A stretch of DNA of 64,000 nucleotides from Haberlea rhodopensis (GCA_907163345.1 CAJQUN010000152.1:124001-188000); one strand, 5' to 3'; numbered from the stretch's first letter, positions 1 through 12,400 are shown. Numbers and translations are program-made. Notes: generated by a model from the sequence alone, not told the origin.

Positions 1-367
1 ACTCGGTTAGATCGGTTCGATCTCGGTTATCAAATTTTACAAATCGGTTAAACCGATATAACCGATTTTTCTTTTAAAAATTAATTTTTTTTAGAATAAT
101 TAGATTTTTTGGGCTTGGCCCGTCTCGGTTGTCAAATATTTACCCTAGCTTTTTCTAAACAACTCACAAGAAGCAGCCGTTCTATTTTTTAAAAAAACAA
201 TCGGTTAATTCGGTCGGTACCGAAATAACCGATTTTTATTCGGTTTCGGTTAAATCGGTTTTAGCAAAAATTTCGGTCGGTTCGGTCCTACCAAAATAAA
301 TTCGGTTAAATCGGTTTTTCGAAATTCGGTTCGGTCGATAACCGAATCGGCTGAATACTCACCCCTA
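1..367. mobile_element. Right end of a hAT-type MITE (CGGTT-rich), cut by the window edge
   Basis: The stretch is dominated by CGGTT/AACCG motifs on both strands and stops abruptly at the sequence CTCACCCCTA. Read from the other strand the end is TAGGGGTGAG, close to the TAGGGGTGTTCA end of the complete MITE at 55502-56118. The left end lies outside the window, so no target duplication can be tested. The family assignment rests on this end and the internal composition. Confidence 0.55.
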
Positions 368-1497
368 AATCCAACACTTAGATATTACTCTATGAGATGG
401 GCAACAAGTATTCCTTCTACACCAATTGCTGAAAAAAAATTGTACGGCTTTCAATGTATCTGGAGACCTGGAATAGGTCTATAATGTAAAATAAATTAAC
501 TCCAAAAATATTAGAGGAATTTGGTTTACAACGTTGTCTTAAATATCTCCACGTATTTAGGAAGGTTTACTTCAAAAAGAATAAAAAAAGTTGGTAATCA
601 TAAGTAGACTTTTTATATAAATATATTAAACTTTAACAAATTATACGCCTAATCATAAGACATAACTATTTAATCATTCAGATACGACAAAAGCGTTAAA
701 TGATTTGATCGAGGAAGGTATAAAATAATAATAATAATTATAAATTTGTTTAGTTGATCCTTGGTTTATTTTTAAATGTAATATAATAAGCATTAGGGGG
801 CAAGACAGCTAGAAGAGTACGTTGTGCTGCGGGGACAAGATCAATGGCCTTTGCATGCACCAAAATCCCATTATTATTATTATTTTTTTAAAAAAAGATA
901 TTATATTTTAATCCTCTTCCATGGTTTTATTGATACGGTCTACGGTATGTTGCTTTAGAGACATAGATATTACATCATGTAAAAGCAGCTCTGAAACCCT
1001 TTCGAATCACCACCCACTCTGCCTATTATTAAAGATTCTATCAAATATCCGTTCACAATCAGGTGGAGGGCTTTGCGCATCCAACCTTATTCTAATCTAT
1101 CATAAAATCTAAATCACTGGGCGTTGGATTCCCATAGAGTACAAGCGAGTTGCCGGTTGTTAATTTGGCATTTGATGCGAAATGGATGATTAACTCTCTT
1201 AACATCAGCATCAATTAAATTGACCCATCTTCCATAAACTTAATTTCATACCCGACCGCTACAAATTAACCCAACAAATGAATAACTCTAATTTGTTAAA
1301 AATATTAAAACGTTATATTTGGATCGGAGGATTTGGAATTAAGAAATTATTTGAAGGAACGATTTAAAATGACGCTATATTGAGATCGTTGATAAACAAA
1401 CCTATTCAATGAATTCCTTACAAGTACAAAATTGAATATATTATTTACTTTAAACCGATACATGACATATATCTAATTTCATAATTCATTAGATTTC
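368..1497. other. Intergenic, NIA 3' flank; nothing recognised
   Basis: AT-rich sequence downstream of the nitrate reductase stop codon. It must contain the 3' untranslated region and polyadenylation signal of that gene, but I see no single convincing signal. The short open frame at 921-1112 has no recognisable motif and is not called. Confidence 0.5.
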
Positions 1498-4400
1498 CTA
1501 AAAAACCAATATAGATTCCGTAGGGTATCCCATCTTCTCAAGATTCGGGCTAACAGCGAACTGCAACATCGCCGGCGGCCCACAAGCCAAAGCCAATGAA
1601 TATTCCGACGACACCGGAATATGCTCTCTTAAAATATCTTCAGTAATATGCCCTGAACTATATTTCCACTCTTCCTTCAGAGAGTTTGACAATACATACC
1701 ACACTTTAACCCTCTCGGGATATTTCTCCGCCCATTCATCAAGCTCGGCTCTCAGCAATATGTCATCCTCTGTGCGATTCGCGTACAGCACGTACATCTC
1801 CGTTTCATCATTTTCATCCTTCAAAATTGCCTGCATTACCTGAATTATAACAACTAGAAAATTAATTTCATTTCAAGTTAAAATGAAAATTTTCTGATTT
1901 TCTGGTAACGTTTTTTTAAAAATTTACCTGATAAATCGGGGTGATTCCGGATCCACCGGCGATCATGGCCAGTTTTCTGGCGTACTTTTGTTTACCGTGA
2001 ACCAGGAAGTTACCTTTTCCGGTGTACTCAATGTGTCCCAATGGACCTTTCACATCGATAAACGAGCCCAGTTCCATGGAATCCAAATGCTGGGTCATCA
2101 GCCCGCCGTTGGGGAATTTTTGGTTCACCCCTTTGAAGTAAATCTTCATCACTAATTCGAAATATCCAACGGTATCTACGCTGCTTGATGGAGTATAAGC
2201 TCGCATGCACAGCTTTTCATCTATGGTGGCACAGATGAATATATGTTTCCCCACTGGTAATCCCAGCACTTGATCCTCATTGGGAAATGCAAATCGGAAA
2301 AGTCTCACGTCATGTGATAGCGTAGTTTTCTCAACGAGTTTGCAACGAGTTTTCTGCCGAGGAACAAGAGCGACTCTTTGCATTGGAAGCCCTGAAGTTT
2401 CTTTAACCGCAGTTAAGTTGAGGTTGCCCGACGGCCCGTGAACTGAGTTGTTTGGGGAAGAATCCGCCGATGCATAACCAGTGGTCATCAACTCTCCGAT
2501 TCTGTACTCTTCGAGCATTTTCTTGGCTTTATCAGAGTGAATGGCGTCAAATTCTTCCGTGCAGTCTGTGCCAGCGTTGATGAGGATGCTGTCTGTTCCG
2601 CCGGGGTGTGCTTTAAGGAAGCTGGTGCAGTCGTAGACGTGACCATGTACGATGATCCATGCGGAGTCGGCAGAATTGTGCTTCTTAATCTCGGAACTGG
2701 AGAACAGTTTATTGTTGGTGTTCATGAATGGAGATGAGATGGCTCTCTTTAGAGCTTGAGTGTCGTTCGAGGATTTCTCGAGGTGGAGCTCCTTTTCCAT
2801 CCATCCCCCGGATTGATTTCCAGGTTGAGTTGGGTGCTCGAAGATGATACCAATTTCCCCTTTGTGTGGTTTGCAGACATTTTTCTTAACTCTAAACCAG
2901 CAATTATTCATCATACCCTGAAATTTTAATTTCTTGCGATAAACAATTTTTTTCTCTTTTTGACAGGACAATAATTCAAAAAAATCTCGATATAATCTTA
3001 CTATATCCATAAAGGACATCGTTAAAATTCATCATAGGATGCTACGGCATTAGGGCAATGTGCATCCAACCATGGAATAAGAATGAATGTTCATATTCTA
3101 ATCCAATGGTTGTTACTTTTTTTAATGGTAGTGTCTGTAAGAATAGCAACAAATAAATCGGGCTCGTACCATGACATTCCAAATGAGCTTGTCGGGTTGT
3201 GTGTTGAGGGTTTCATCCCATGCCCGCACAGCAATTTCCTTGGAGCCGAGAATGTCCAAAACCTCAACCTCAAGTGACCAGAAACACCAGCACCAGTATT
3301 TGCCGTACTTGTTAGGCTTTTCGGGGTGGTCGATGGAGCACAGATACCATGTTTCACCGCCATCCATAGTCACCTCTACCCTAGTCACTTTTTTCCCACT
3401 CCCTACATTCAGATGTAAAGGATCAATATGAGTGAAAACTATTAAGGTTACCCCTCAAAAATTATATTTTGACTACTAAAATTTATTTTGGCATCTAAGA
3501 TTTTTTTCGCCCTTTACTTTATAGTAATATTTTTTTGCCGCACATTACCAAATTTCATGTGTCCGGGCTGAATATACGTTTCTTGCATATGATAGAATAC
3601 TAATTAAAGATTCTTGCCCCATTATTTATGATTTCTTCCCCAGCTAGATAATTGCTTAAGTAATCATCATAATTTAATGAGGAAAAATGTTGAAAGCGTA
3701 GATTTAAATAAACTACCGTATATCTTTCAAACAAAATATCTCTTCTTCTGTTGACATTGGAAAACAAATAAATTACTTAACTTTAAACAAGTGTTGATTA
3801 TCAAGATTCGAGACAAGAATATTTCTCTTTAAATTTCTTAAATTTGGTAAAGATTATTATTGTATGGGACTAAAATTTTCATAATGATAAAATAAAATTA
3901 ATGTCATAATTCCCTTTTGTTTGTTTGTTTTTTTTTATAAATAAAATTAGTATATATACTTCACAACAAAAATGCATAAATTAAGTTCTTAGGGTGTGTT
4001 TGCAATTGCTTATTCAAAGCACTTCTACGTTGCTTTTGCTTAAAGTTAGTGTTTGCTATTTAAATAAAAAGCAGCTTAATAAACTTCAATTAATTACAAA
4101 ACTGCCACAAAACAACTTAAAGCAGTCAAAAGCATGTCATGACCTGCTTCTCAAATTCTGTTTTTTTCTGCTTATTTTTAGAGAAGCAATAGCAGAAGCA
4201 TGGAAATAAAACACTCAAAATCTGTTTTTTTATCTAAAAAGCTGATAAGCATTTTGTAAAAGCATTTACAAACACTCATTTAATACCTGAGTAGGCGTAA
4301 CCCCTCAAGGTGTAGGGTCTCTGAGTAGTCCAGGAGTTGATGGGCAGTATTTCTTCATGACACGGCGTCGTAATTGCAGAATTGATGTTGAGTTCGTTGA

Positions 4401-5700
4401 TTATATATTCAGGCTTGTACCACCATGCTGCAACATATAAAAGATTAATGGAATGAAAAATATTTTTTTAGCAAAAGGGCTCTCGTAATCGATGAAAAGG
4501 AAGTTTGAGACCACTTTTGATTTTAAAAACGTTTGAGAATAATATTGATTAAAAATAATTTTTGTAGGACTATATTTGATTAATGTTAAAAATATGAGAC
4601 TAATATTACAAAGATCCGTATTTTGTGGAAAAGAGATGATAACATGATATACCTTCAGCATTTGCAAGTTCGGCGTCAACATGTGAAGGAAGAACCCTAT
4701 TATCCCTGTTATGGTAATAGCTGTCCGACTCCTTTGTAGTCACAATTATACGCTTCAACCATTTCACCATTCTCCCACCAATAAACCCTGGAATTATGAC
4801 CCGAACAGGAAAACCGTGATCAGGGCTCAGCCTCTCACCGTTTTGCATGTACGCCAATATAATATCCCTCGCCGGATCCATCACAAATTCTTTCCTCAAA
4901 CTCGTTCCGTACTTGGAGCCGCCGCCGCCTGGCAGATCTTCGGCACCCTCAAAACACACGTTGAGGGCACCCTTTTTCAAGCTGAAAATCCCACACCGCT
5001 TTAAAATGGAACATAGAGGCACTCCCCGCCATACCGAGGTGGAGATAGCAGCGGCGCCCCAGTTGAATCCTATGGTTTTTTTCACCATGTTTTGCTCTTT
5101 GCGGCGGTTCCCGGCACAAACGAGAGTGACAGGGAACTCTTTGCTTGGAAAGTCTTTCACCAGTTGGTCCATTGTGAAAACCGTGGGGCGTTTCACAAGA
5201 CCGGAAACTTCGATGGTCCATTCATGCCAACTTGCTTTCGGGACCGGCCCGTGGTTCCGTACGTAGTGGAGGGGAACAGGGGTGATAAAACCGTGGTGCA
5301 TGAGCCTCGGCAGCGGCGCCTCCGCGTTGAAAGGGTGTTTTCCGGTGAGCCGGACCATGGACGGGTTGCGCTCCACCCATTTGTCGGCTGTGAACTCGTC
5401 TCTTGAGTCAAGAACAGACAGTTCTAGCTCGGCGTTAGCTTTCTTAATGGCTAACGTATGTTTCTTTTCTTCGTCGTCGTCATCATCGTCAGAGTCCCCG
5501 GATGAATAATCTACTTTTAAATCGCTATTTATATATTTTTTTGGAATCATGAAATCTGGGGAGGTAGGGGTGCTGTAACCACGAACAAGGGATTCCGGCC
5601 GGTGATGGGTGGTTGAATTGGATTTGAATGGACGCGCTAAGTTGGGTAAATTGGGCGGATCGTGGCGAGTGAATTGCCGGTTCTCGACATAGGCCGCCAT
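1498..5700 (-). CDS. NIA: Nitrate reductase [NADH], complete, five exons
   Basis: Cytosolic enzyme that reduces nitrate to nitrite, the first step of nitrate assimilation. Exons by GT-AG sites: 4653-5700, 4287-4427, 3170-3402, 1928-2917, 1498-1839; together 918 codons including stop (917 aa, normal for plants). Domain order is complete: acidic N-terminus (SGDSDDDDDDEE, about 67-78); molybdopterin domain with the Mo-ligand Cys195 in TLVCAGNRRKEQN; Mo dimer domain in exons 2-3; hinge 1 with the likely 14-3-3/phosphorylation serine near Ser535 (LKRAISSPFMNT); cytochrome b5 domain with heme histidines His578 (AHPGG) and His601; FAD domain with RAYTPSS (713-719); NADH domain with GGSGITP (795-801), CGPP (Cys890) and the usual C-terminus LVF. 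The start is the ATG giving MAAYVENRQF, typical of plant NIA. The last intron (1840-1927) splits the FAD/NADH half; many characterised NIA genes have only three introns. No frameshift or stop is seen, so the gene looks functional. Confidence 0.97.
3990..4281. mobile_element. Probable hAT-type MITE inside NIA intron 2
   Basis: Within the 884-bp second intron (3403-4286) the left side reads GGGTGTGTTTGCAATTGCTT. The right side read from the other strand begins GAGTGTTTGTAAATGCTT, giving imperfect inverted ends around a segment rich in AGCAxxAGC and AAGCA motifs. This is the usual look of GTGTTTG-ended hAT MITEs. It ends only a few bases from the splice donor side of exon 2, and I could not define a clean target duplication. 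Confidence 0.45.
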
Positions 5701-5819
5701 GTTGGTGGTGGTAAGGAAGGTTGGGACTATTTTTCCTCTTCAGTATTTTTCTTGTTTGGAAATATTTTTTCGTTTATATTTCTCCCATTGTCTGAAAAAT
5801 TTGAGACTAGATGGAGAAG

Positions 5820-5827
5820 TTTATATA
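5820..5827 (-). promoter_or_regulatory. TATA box of the nitrate reductase gene
   Basis: On the minus strand the sequence reads TATATAAA, 120 bp upstream of the NIA start codon. This leaves a 5' leader of about 90 bases, plausible for a plant gene. It is a sequence match with good position; no transcription start is shown. Confidence 0.6.
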
Positions 5828-6431
5828 GAGAAATGGGTGCTCTGTGGTGTAGGCCGCCGCCTCATTGCACCTTATTTTCTCCCCCAAAAAAATTACTATT
5901 GTTTAAAAGTTAAGACATAAAATATTAAGGTATTTGAATAAATAGTGCCAGCTAATTCAATATAATACCTTTTCCCATTAAAAACCCATCAATTCGACTC
6001 CTTGGACTAGCCCAACTCGTAAACGCTTATTTTCAATTTTGATAACATTTGAGTTCGAGTCTCATAGTATACACAGAAAAATATTTTAGTCCCTCCCCTT
6101 ATCAACAAAAAAAAAACATCAATGTTTTTAAAAAATTAAATTTCAGAGATTCCAAAACAATAAATTAATTCTTAATAAATTTAATATGTATACGGTTTCC
6201 TGCTTTATAACATATATTTTCAAACATTTCGTACGTTCATACTAAATTAATTAATCAGTTTTCTTAATCTTAGTTGAAATAGTGAAACAAGTTGATCCAA
6301 CCACTTGTTCTAGTTCTAGTGAGATGATGCATTTAATCTGATCAAAGCGTGGACACATGCTTTTATGCTTAATATGATATATAAGAGAAAATATTTGTAT
6401 GTACAAGGTCGTGTCCTATTTATAGACCAAC
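5828..6431. other. NIA upstream region; no further site recognised
   Basis: Non-coding sequence between the TATA box and a MITE. It should hold the nitrate-responsive control of the gene. A GTTCGAGTCTC stretch at about 6052-6063 resembles a pol III B box, but no A box or SINE structure supports it. Confidence 0.4.
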
Positions 6432-7189
6432 CAGTGTTTTCACAACCGGACCGGACATGAAACCGGTGCCCTTACTGGTTACAGGTTCGATCGGTTCAAC
6501 CGGTTGAACCATTGATTCAACCGGTGATGACGTCAGCATTATGTAATATCTATTTTAAGTTTTGTAAAATATATATACCATATATTTTACTATAGTTTCA
6601 GTTGTTCACAATAAAAAAATATCGTTACACCAACATAACATGTCAAACTTCAAACATAAGATAAAATGAATTGTCTAACATAAAATAATAATAATAATAA
6701 AACATCTAAAACAAACAACAAATAATGTCAAAAAAGATCAATATCCCAAAATTATAATAAAATATTTAAAATATTATGAAATTATTCACATATATTATAA
6801 TTTATGAGAAACTAAGTATGTTTATATAATATACAAGACACATTTATTGAATTATATGAAATTTTTAATAAAAACATGAATAAAATATTATTTTGTAATC
6901 ATTTCAATAACAATAAATTAAATATAATATATTTTGTTCTACAAATTTGATTTATAATTTTAAAAAAATAAAAAGAATTAAAATTTTAAAAAGGAAAGAA
7001 AAAATGAAGGAACATACTGGTTCAACCAGTCAACCGGTTCACTGGTTGAACCGGTTTTTTATCGGTTTAATCCGGTTCCCACTGGTTTTTTATCAGGGTG
7101 GTTTTGAAGAGTCAACCGGACCGGATCAAGCACTGGTTACGGGTTAAATCGGTTGAACCGGCCGGTTCGGACCGGTTTTCAAAACACTG
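6432..7189. mobile_element. hAT-type MITE with perfect 8-bp target duplication
   Basis: The element begins CAGTGTTTTCACAACCGG and ends CCGGTTTTCAAAACACTG, so its ends are inverted repeats. It is flanked on both sides by the identical octamer AGACCAAC (6424-6431 and 7190-7197). An 8-bp duplication is the hallmark of hAT transposition. The inside is AT-rich between GGTTCAACCGG-type subterminal repeats and has no transposase frame. It lies about 0.7 kb upstream of the nitrate reductase start. Confidence 0.9.
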
Positions 7190-7319
7190 AGACCAACGTA
7201 ATATGAATTTGTAAATTAATTTGACCTCTTGTGGCCCCTCTTTTCTAGTCCTTGCTGGATTAAGAGATAAATTGAAATGATACTTCTGAATTTTTTGATC
7301 AAGTCGAAACGATTTTAAA

Positions 7320-8060
7320 ATCAATATTTAGTGCAACATACATCATTTTTATCGGTTGTTGTGGGTCAGGGATGTGGTGCTTCTCCATTGGAATTCGTCG
7401 TTGCTTCAGTAGGTGTAGGAAAAATGATAGGAACAAGTCAAGCTAGTGTTCAACATTAGCTCTTTAAGAAGATTTTACCCCGCTCACAGCGTACGATATA
7501 CAATAATCTTTTCCTAAGATACGATTTATGCTTGTGATAGTTGCACTAAAAATAACAAGCATAACAACCACAAATATCACAAACTCTTTTATTAAGAACA
7601 AGATATGCAATTGCACTTTGATCTTTTAAATGCTCTCAAATTGTGTTGTTTTTATGCAGGAAAAATTCTTCTTATAATTCAAAGGTTGTTGCTTATATAG
7701 TTGTCAAAGAGACATCATCAAAAACAACATTTCATGTCAATTTTTCATGGAAACAACATGCTTACGCGAAAGGGTGCATGATTGTCTTTTGGAGCCTTCA
7801 CAGCGCTGGGTGCCACTTTCCAGGCCGCCCAACGCTGCCCGTTCTGCCTGGGAATCTCCCCAGGCAGAATAGGGGGTGCTGCTTAGAGACGCCCCAACAT
7901 TGTCAGATTTTTTGTTTTGTTTTTGTTTCATGTTTTTCGGGATTTTCTTGTACAATCTCTAACTTGCTTAATTTCAATTTATTAAGCCTTAAAATTTTAA
8001 ACAATGGTTGGTTCATGAACAGAATTACAAGAACGATATCACCAAATAATATCATCTGCA
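7320..8060. repeat. Possible LTR-retrotransposon remnant
   Basis: The segment 7780-7900 carries GC-rich motifs such as CCTGGG, CGCCCAACGCTGCC and GACGCCCCAAC in otherwise AT-rich DNA. This composition resembles copia LTRs, and compare the repeated hairpins of the LTR at 17166-17363. No ends, primer site or protein domain can be defined. No host gene is seen. Confidence 0.25.
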
Positions 8061-10176
8061 ACCTAAATGTTTAGGACTAAATAGATATAGTCCCATAAAA
8101 TTATTATTTTTAAATAAAAATGGTCTCAATATCATAATGTGTGAGTTGTATTAATTACCAAGGACATTAAAAAGAGTTTTGTGGAATTAGATTACATGTG
8201 TAAAAGCTTACTTTCTTCAAAACAATATCTGAAACACTTCAATTATTCGACCTTGTCATAGATTAGGGTGGGGGTGGGTTCATTTTAATTTATTTACAAT
8301 TTTCAAAAAGTAATATTTCCGTATTTAAATTAATAATGTATTAATCGCCCATGCATGTCGTTATTCCTAAGTACAGAATTCTATACAACTACTAACCCAT
8401 ATCAATATGAGGGTTGTTTGATGATGCCCTTAAGGGTAGTGTCCTTAGGGCATCATTACCGTTCATTTGGAATTTTTTTTTTTTTTTTTAAAAGATTCAA
8501 CATGGATGGTGGATGATGGCCCTGAGGGTGGTGCCCTTCAGGACGACAACGATAAAACCCAATATGAGTGTGTGTGAGAAAATGAAACTGACTTGTAAAT
8601 TTTAAAATAATTAATAATTTATGTGTGTGTCGGTCAACATTCAGAAAGGATGGAGTTGTTGCAATAGATCACAAAACAGGTTGTTAAACACTAATCGGAT
8701 TTAAACTTTTTTTTTTATCGATAAATCAATACAATATTCTGGGCGTACCCAACCCAAGTAAGAATACAGTGATCAAAGGCCACAAAATCAATATTAAGGT
8801 ACCTAATCACTGAGACATCAATTTAAAGGTACATATGCCTCAGGGACATAGACGGATTGATAAGGGCTGAGGTGATGTGAGAAGATTCCTCCGACGTCTC
8901 ATGTTCGAATACAGTGTGTGACAAATTCTTCACTGAAATATTATAGGGGTTTGTCCTGGGTTCTGGTCCTGTTGGTCCGCTCCTTCAAAAACCTGTCATC
9001 CATGTACATTCCTCGATTTACCTGATGGCGGTCTTAAGAAGCTGAAATCATCACACAAAAATTAGCCAGACGTAAAAGTTAAACTAAAATATAAATGTAC
9101 CTCTAACGTTTCATATATAGACAAATTATTCAAACTTTTATAGGACAATAATGTGCCTAAATTAATGGTGGGGTTTGGGATAAATATCAGAAGTCCAAGG
9201 ACAACACTAGCATGTAGACAAAGGTAAAATAACAGTCTCACTTCCGTACACTTGTTCTTATAAATATCAACACGCATATAAATATATACATGCATAATTA
9301 TGTATACATGTCTTTATAAATATTCGGTATATATAAATATTTTTCGGTTAAATAGGGTGGGAAAAAAAATACTTTTAAAATCTTATATAGGTTCCGATTG
9401 GACTCAATAGTGATTATGGTGAATTCGATGTGACTTCAAGAACCAGCTCCAAAAATCTGTTTCGAATAATTTTTTTTATTTAAATCAAGATCAGATAACT
9501 AATTTTCCCATGTAAATGAGGAATTTTTGCATAGATTGGGTGTGACATTGATCCATATATTAATATTTACAAAAATATTCAACCATGGTTTATCAAATCA
9601 TGATTGAAAAGAATTTATGTATGTTAATGTGAGGTCCCACATCGAGTCCGTGCAATAATTTCTTATGTAATGGATAATATCATGTTTTAAATTTAGATTC
9701 TAATTTGATAGATTTAGATTAATAACATATAGTTCACACCAGTATTCGAAACACTCAATATAACATTATGCCTTTAATATAAGATCTCATTTACAAAGAT
9801 TAACCTTAGGGGCTTATATTGTTTTCTCAAAAAATTACCGGGTAACATAAATTAAATGAGATACAAGATTTTTATGTGGAAACTTCTCAAATTGAGGGGA
9901 AAAATCACGGGACCTAGTCAAGTATAAATTGCACTATAATTTCAAAGAGTTACAATATTTTTTGTACAATAAAATGGTAAATAAATTGAAGAGAAAAATG
10001 ATGTAACAATAGTGTCTGGTTAGTATTATTGACGAAGCCCCCTTGAAAACATCGGTCAATCTCTTTATATAATTGAAGGAATTGAAAGTCAATGTAATCA
10101 TTTCATCTGACATGCCTTTACCATGCTTTTGTCCATCATGACACTTTATTAGAACTTGAAAATGTGAGGTGTTATC
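8061..10176. other. Intergenic; only short repeats seen
   Basis: AT-rich DNA with no gene. An imperfect inverted repeat around the GATGCCCTTAAGG motif lies at 8421-8456. A GTTCGAATAC B-box-like site lies near 8904 in a segment that could be an old SINE. A sequence starting TGAGGTCCCACATCG near 9632 resembles the start of small plant LTR elements. None can be bounded. Confidence 0.35.
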
Positions 10177-10219
10177 ATGCATGCATGTACATGTGTCACT
10201 TTCATATCAAATATCGTGC

Positions 10220-10425
10220 CCTGGTTCTTCTCTTCCCGGGTCTCTTCTCGGGTGGTTTCCTTCTCTTCCCGGGTAGTGGCTTTTCTCTTCCCGGGTAGTT
10301 TTCTTCTCTTCCTGGATGTTGTCTCTTCTCTTCCCTGGTGGTTTCCTTCTCTTCCTGTGTGATTTTCTTCTCTTCCCAGGTAGTGGCCCTTCTCTTCCCG
10401 GGTGGTTTCCTTCTCTTCCCGGGTG
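10220..10425. repeat. Minisatellite, about 22-bp TTCTCTTCCCGGG unit
   Basis: About nine units of the form TTCTCTTCCCGGGTGGTTTC follow one another with small changes (GGATGTT, GTGATTT and AGTGGC variants). The strand is strongly pyrimidine-rich and several units contain the palindrome CCCGGG. An open frame through it (10177-10362) is just the repeat translated and is not a gene. Confidence 0.85.
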
Positions 10426-10799
10426 TTTGATTTATATTAGGTATTTTTTAATATATATTCGTAGGTCTCACAAGTGCATTTCAACCTAATTATTATGCCT
10501 TTATTTATTCAAGGTATAACATATAGTATTTTTTTTTTGTTCATGAGAAGTGGCGGATGGAGTGCCAAGAGCCAATTAAAAAATCTTGGGTCATCATGGT
10601 TTGTGTGTGTGTGTGTGTTGGGGGGAGGTAATAAAAATTTGAAGGGTCATAATTCCAAACAGCAGGGACAGCGGCTAATACAAACCAGTGGGGGTTATAT
10701 ATATATATATATATCTATATACGAGACCATTAATTGCCTTTTGGCGAGACATGGAGGCAATCTTCATTTTATACTAGTCTATTTTTATTTTTTCCACTA

Positions 10800-11935
10800 G
10801 AAGTTCCCGGTTTTTAAAGAAAATATTTGATAAAAATTATTAATTTAATAAAATAATCGATATTTTAAAACATTTTTAAATTAACCTAAAACGCCACCTG
10901 AAGTAGCGACTTCAAATTTTTATTTTTTCCACTAGAAGTTCCCGGTTTTAAAGAAAATATTCGATAAAAATTATTAATTTAATAAAATAATCGATATTTT
11001 AAAACGTTTTTAAACTAACCTAAAACGACACCTGAAGTTGCGACTCCATCTCTGGTAAAAAAAAATTATTTTCATTTTCTACACCGAAACGAAATCACTA
11101 ACATTTATAGTTTTTTCCTCTGGTTTTATCGTTGAAATTGTCGAATCTTCATTCTTAATTTGCCACCCTTCAAGTATTTTTCAGGTAAAAATCTTGTTAT
11201 ATTATTGATTTTATCATCTTCCAGATTATATAAATTTGGTAAACTAAATTTATTAATTACTTATAATATTTAATTTTTTTTTCAGATATGTCGATTCAAA
11301 TATTATTGTATTGGGGAGGTAATATATTACAAAATTTAGATATCATCAGATATGATCGTGGTCCATTAAGATGTACCACATTATTTCGCACAATTAATTT
11401 TATGTAGTTGTTGAAATATATAATATCACTGGCATCAACTGCAACCAGTTCATTCTGAAAATATATGCAAGACACATGTTCAGAGATTTTTTCGGGATAC
11501 GACAAACAATTTTGCCAATAGATAATGATTATAATTTATCATGACTATTGGATTCAGATCAGGGTCATAGTTGCTTGGACATTTACATCGAAACAGAACC
11601 ACAAAACTATGATTGTATTCCAGAAAATATAGATTATTTGCATGTAGTTGCAGAAGGACTGACTACCTCTGGTAGGGACCCAGATGACGATCTCATAGAT
11701 GCTGATGGTATTGCTCCTGAGCCACTAGCAGACAGTTTTGCTGAATTGGAAGCCTTCAATAATTTATTTTACCAGAGATGAAGACAGTGGCGACTTCATT
11801 TGAAGTCGTCACTTCAGATGGCGATTTAGGTTAATTTAAAAACGTTTTAAAATATCGATTATTTTGTTAAATTTATAATTTTTGTCAAATATTTTGTTAA
11901 AAATCTTGACCAGAAAATCAGGAAATTAACCAAAG
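10800..11935. mobile_element. Deletion-derivative MULE with tandemly doubled left end
   Basis: Both sides carry inverted ends that share AATAATCGATATTTTAAAAC, followed by AACCTAAAxCGxCACCTGAAGT-type sequence. The left end is present twice in tandem (about 10785-10914 and 10915-11045). Between the ends is only the 5' part of a MuDR-type transposase gene with its leader intron. The transposase sequence then jumps directly into the right end. The element lies upstream of two larger MULEs of the same family. I could not find a clean 9-11-bp target duplication. Confidence 0.8.
11287..11781 (+). pseudogene. MuDR-type transposase, N-terminal fragment
   Basis: Starts MSIQILLYWGGNILQN, the same opening as the transposase at 31801, and runs in register with it to PEPLADSFAELE. 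It has an in-frame stop near 11407 (TAG after TINFM) and another near 11541. The MuDR, MULE (DDE) and SWIM domains are absent because the internal part of the element is deleted. A leader intron (TTTTTCAG, GTAAAAAT, then TTTTTTCAG) is kept just as in the 31.8-kb copy. Confidence 0.85.
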
Positions 11936-11972
11936 GTGGCATGTATATTATTTTTTTTGTCGAGCAGGGCCA

Positions 11973-12303
11973 AGGGATGTAAACTAACATAATCAAGTCG
12001 AATATAAAGGAAATTTTAAGGTTTGAATTCGACTCGAAATATGTATAATCGAGCTCGAGCTCGATTCGAAGTTCGAATAGTTTAATTTTTTTGACTCGTA
12101 TTCGGTTTGAAAAGTTCGAATATGCTCTCGAGCTATTCGAAATATTGCTCGAAAATAAATACTCGAAAGGCTCGAAATATATTTATCTAATATAAAATTA
12201 TATATTAATAAACTATTAAAGCTCGTGAGCGGCTCGCCTCGAATTCGATAATTTTAAATATGAATCAAATATTTTTCTAACCGGCTCGATTCGTTTACAC
12301 CAT
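11973..12303. mobile_element. MITE of the CGAAT/TCGAG-rich hAT family
   Basis: Begins AGGGATGTAAAC and ends CTCGATTCGTTTACACC, with an inside rich in TTCGAA, GCTCGA and ACTCGAA. The sequence at 50205-50604 has the same ends and internal order (GAGCTCGATTCGAAGTTCGAATAG occurs in both), so the two are copies of one family. The target duplication of this copy is not clear. Confidence 0.75.
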
Positions 12304-12342
12304 ATTTAAGGAGCACTTACATTGACAAGAGGTTTGAGCTTC

Positions 12343-12345
<3 letters not shown>

Positions 12346-12395
<50 letters not shown>
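12346..12395. repeat. (TA)n microsatellite
   Basis: About 25 uninterrupted TA units. Confidence 0.97.

Positions 12396-12400
<5 letters not shown>

Noticed and set aside
1498..1836. Separate small oxidoreductase gene
   Set aside because: It is the last exon of nitrate reductase; splice sites and phase connect it to the exon ending at 1928.
4711..5509. Several plus-strand open frames across the first NIA exon
   Set aside because: They are antisense shadows of the conserved nitrate reductase coding sequence and show no family motif.
10220..10425. CRISPR array
   Set aside because: The units are contiguous and variable, without unique spacers, in a eukaryotic genome.
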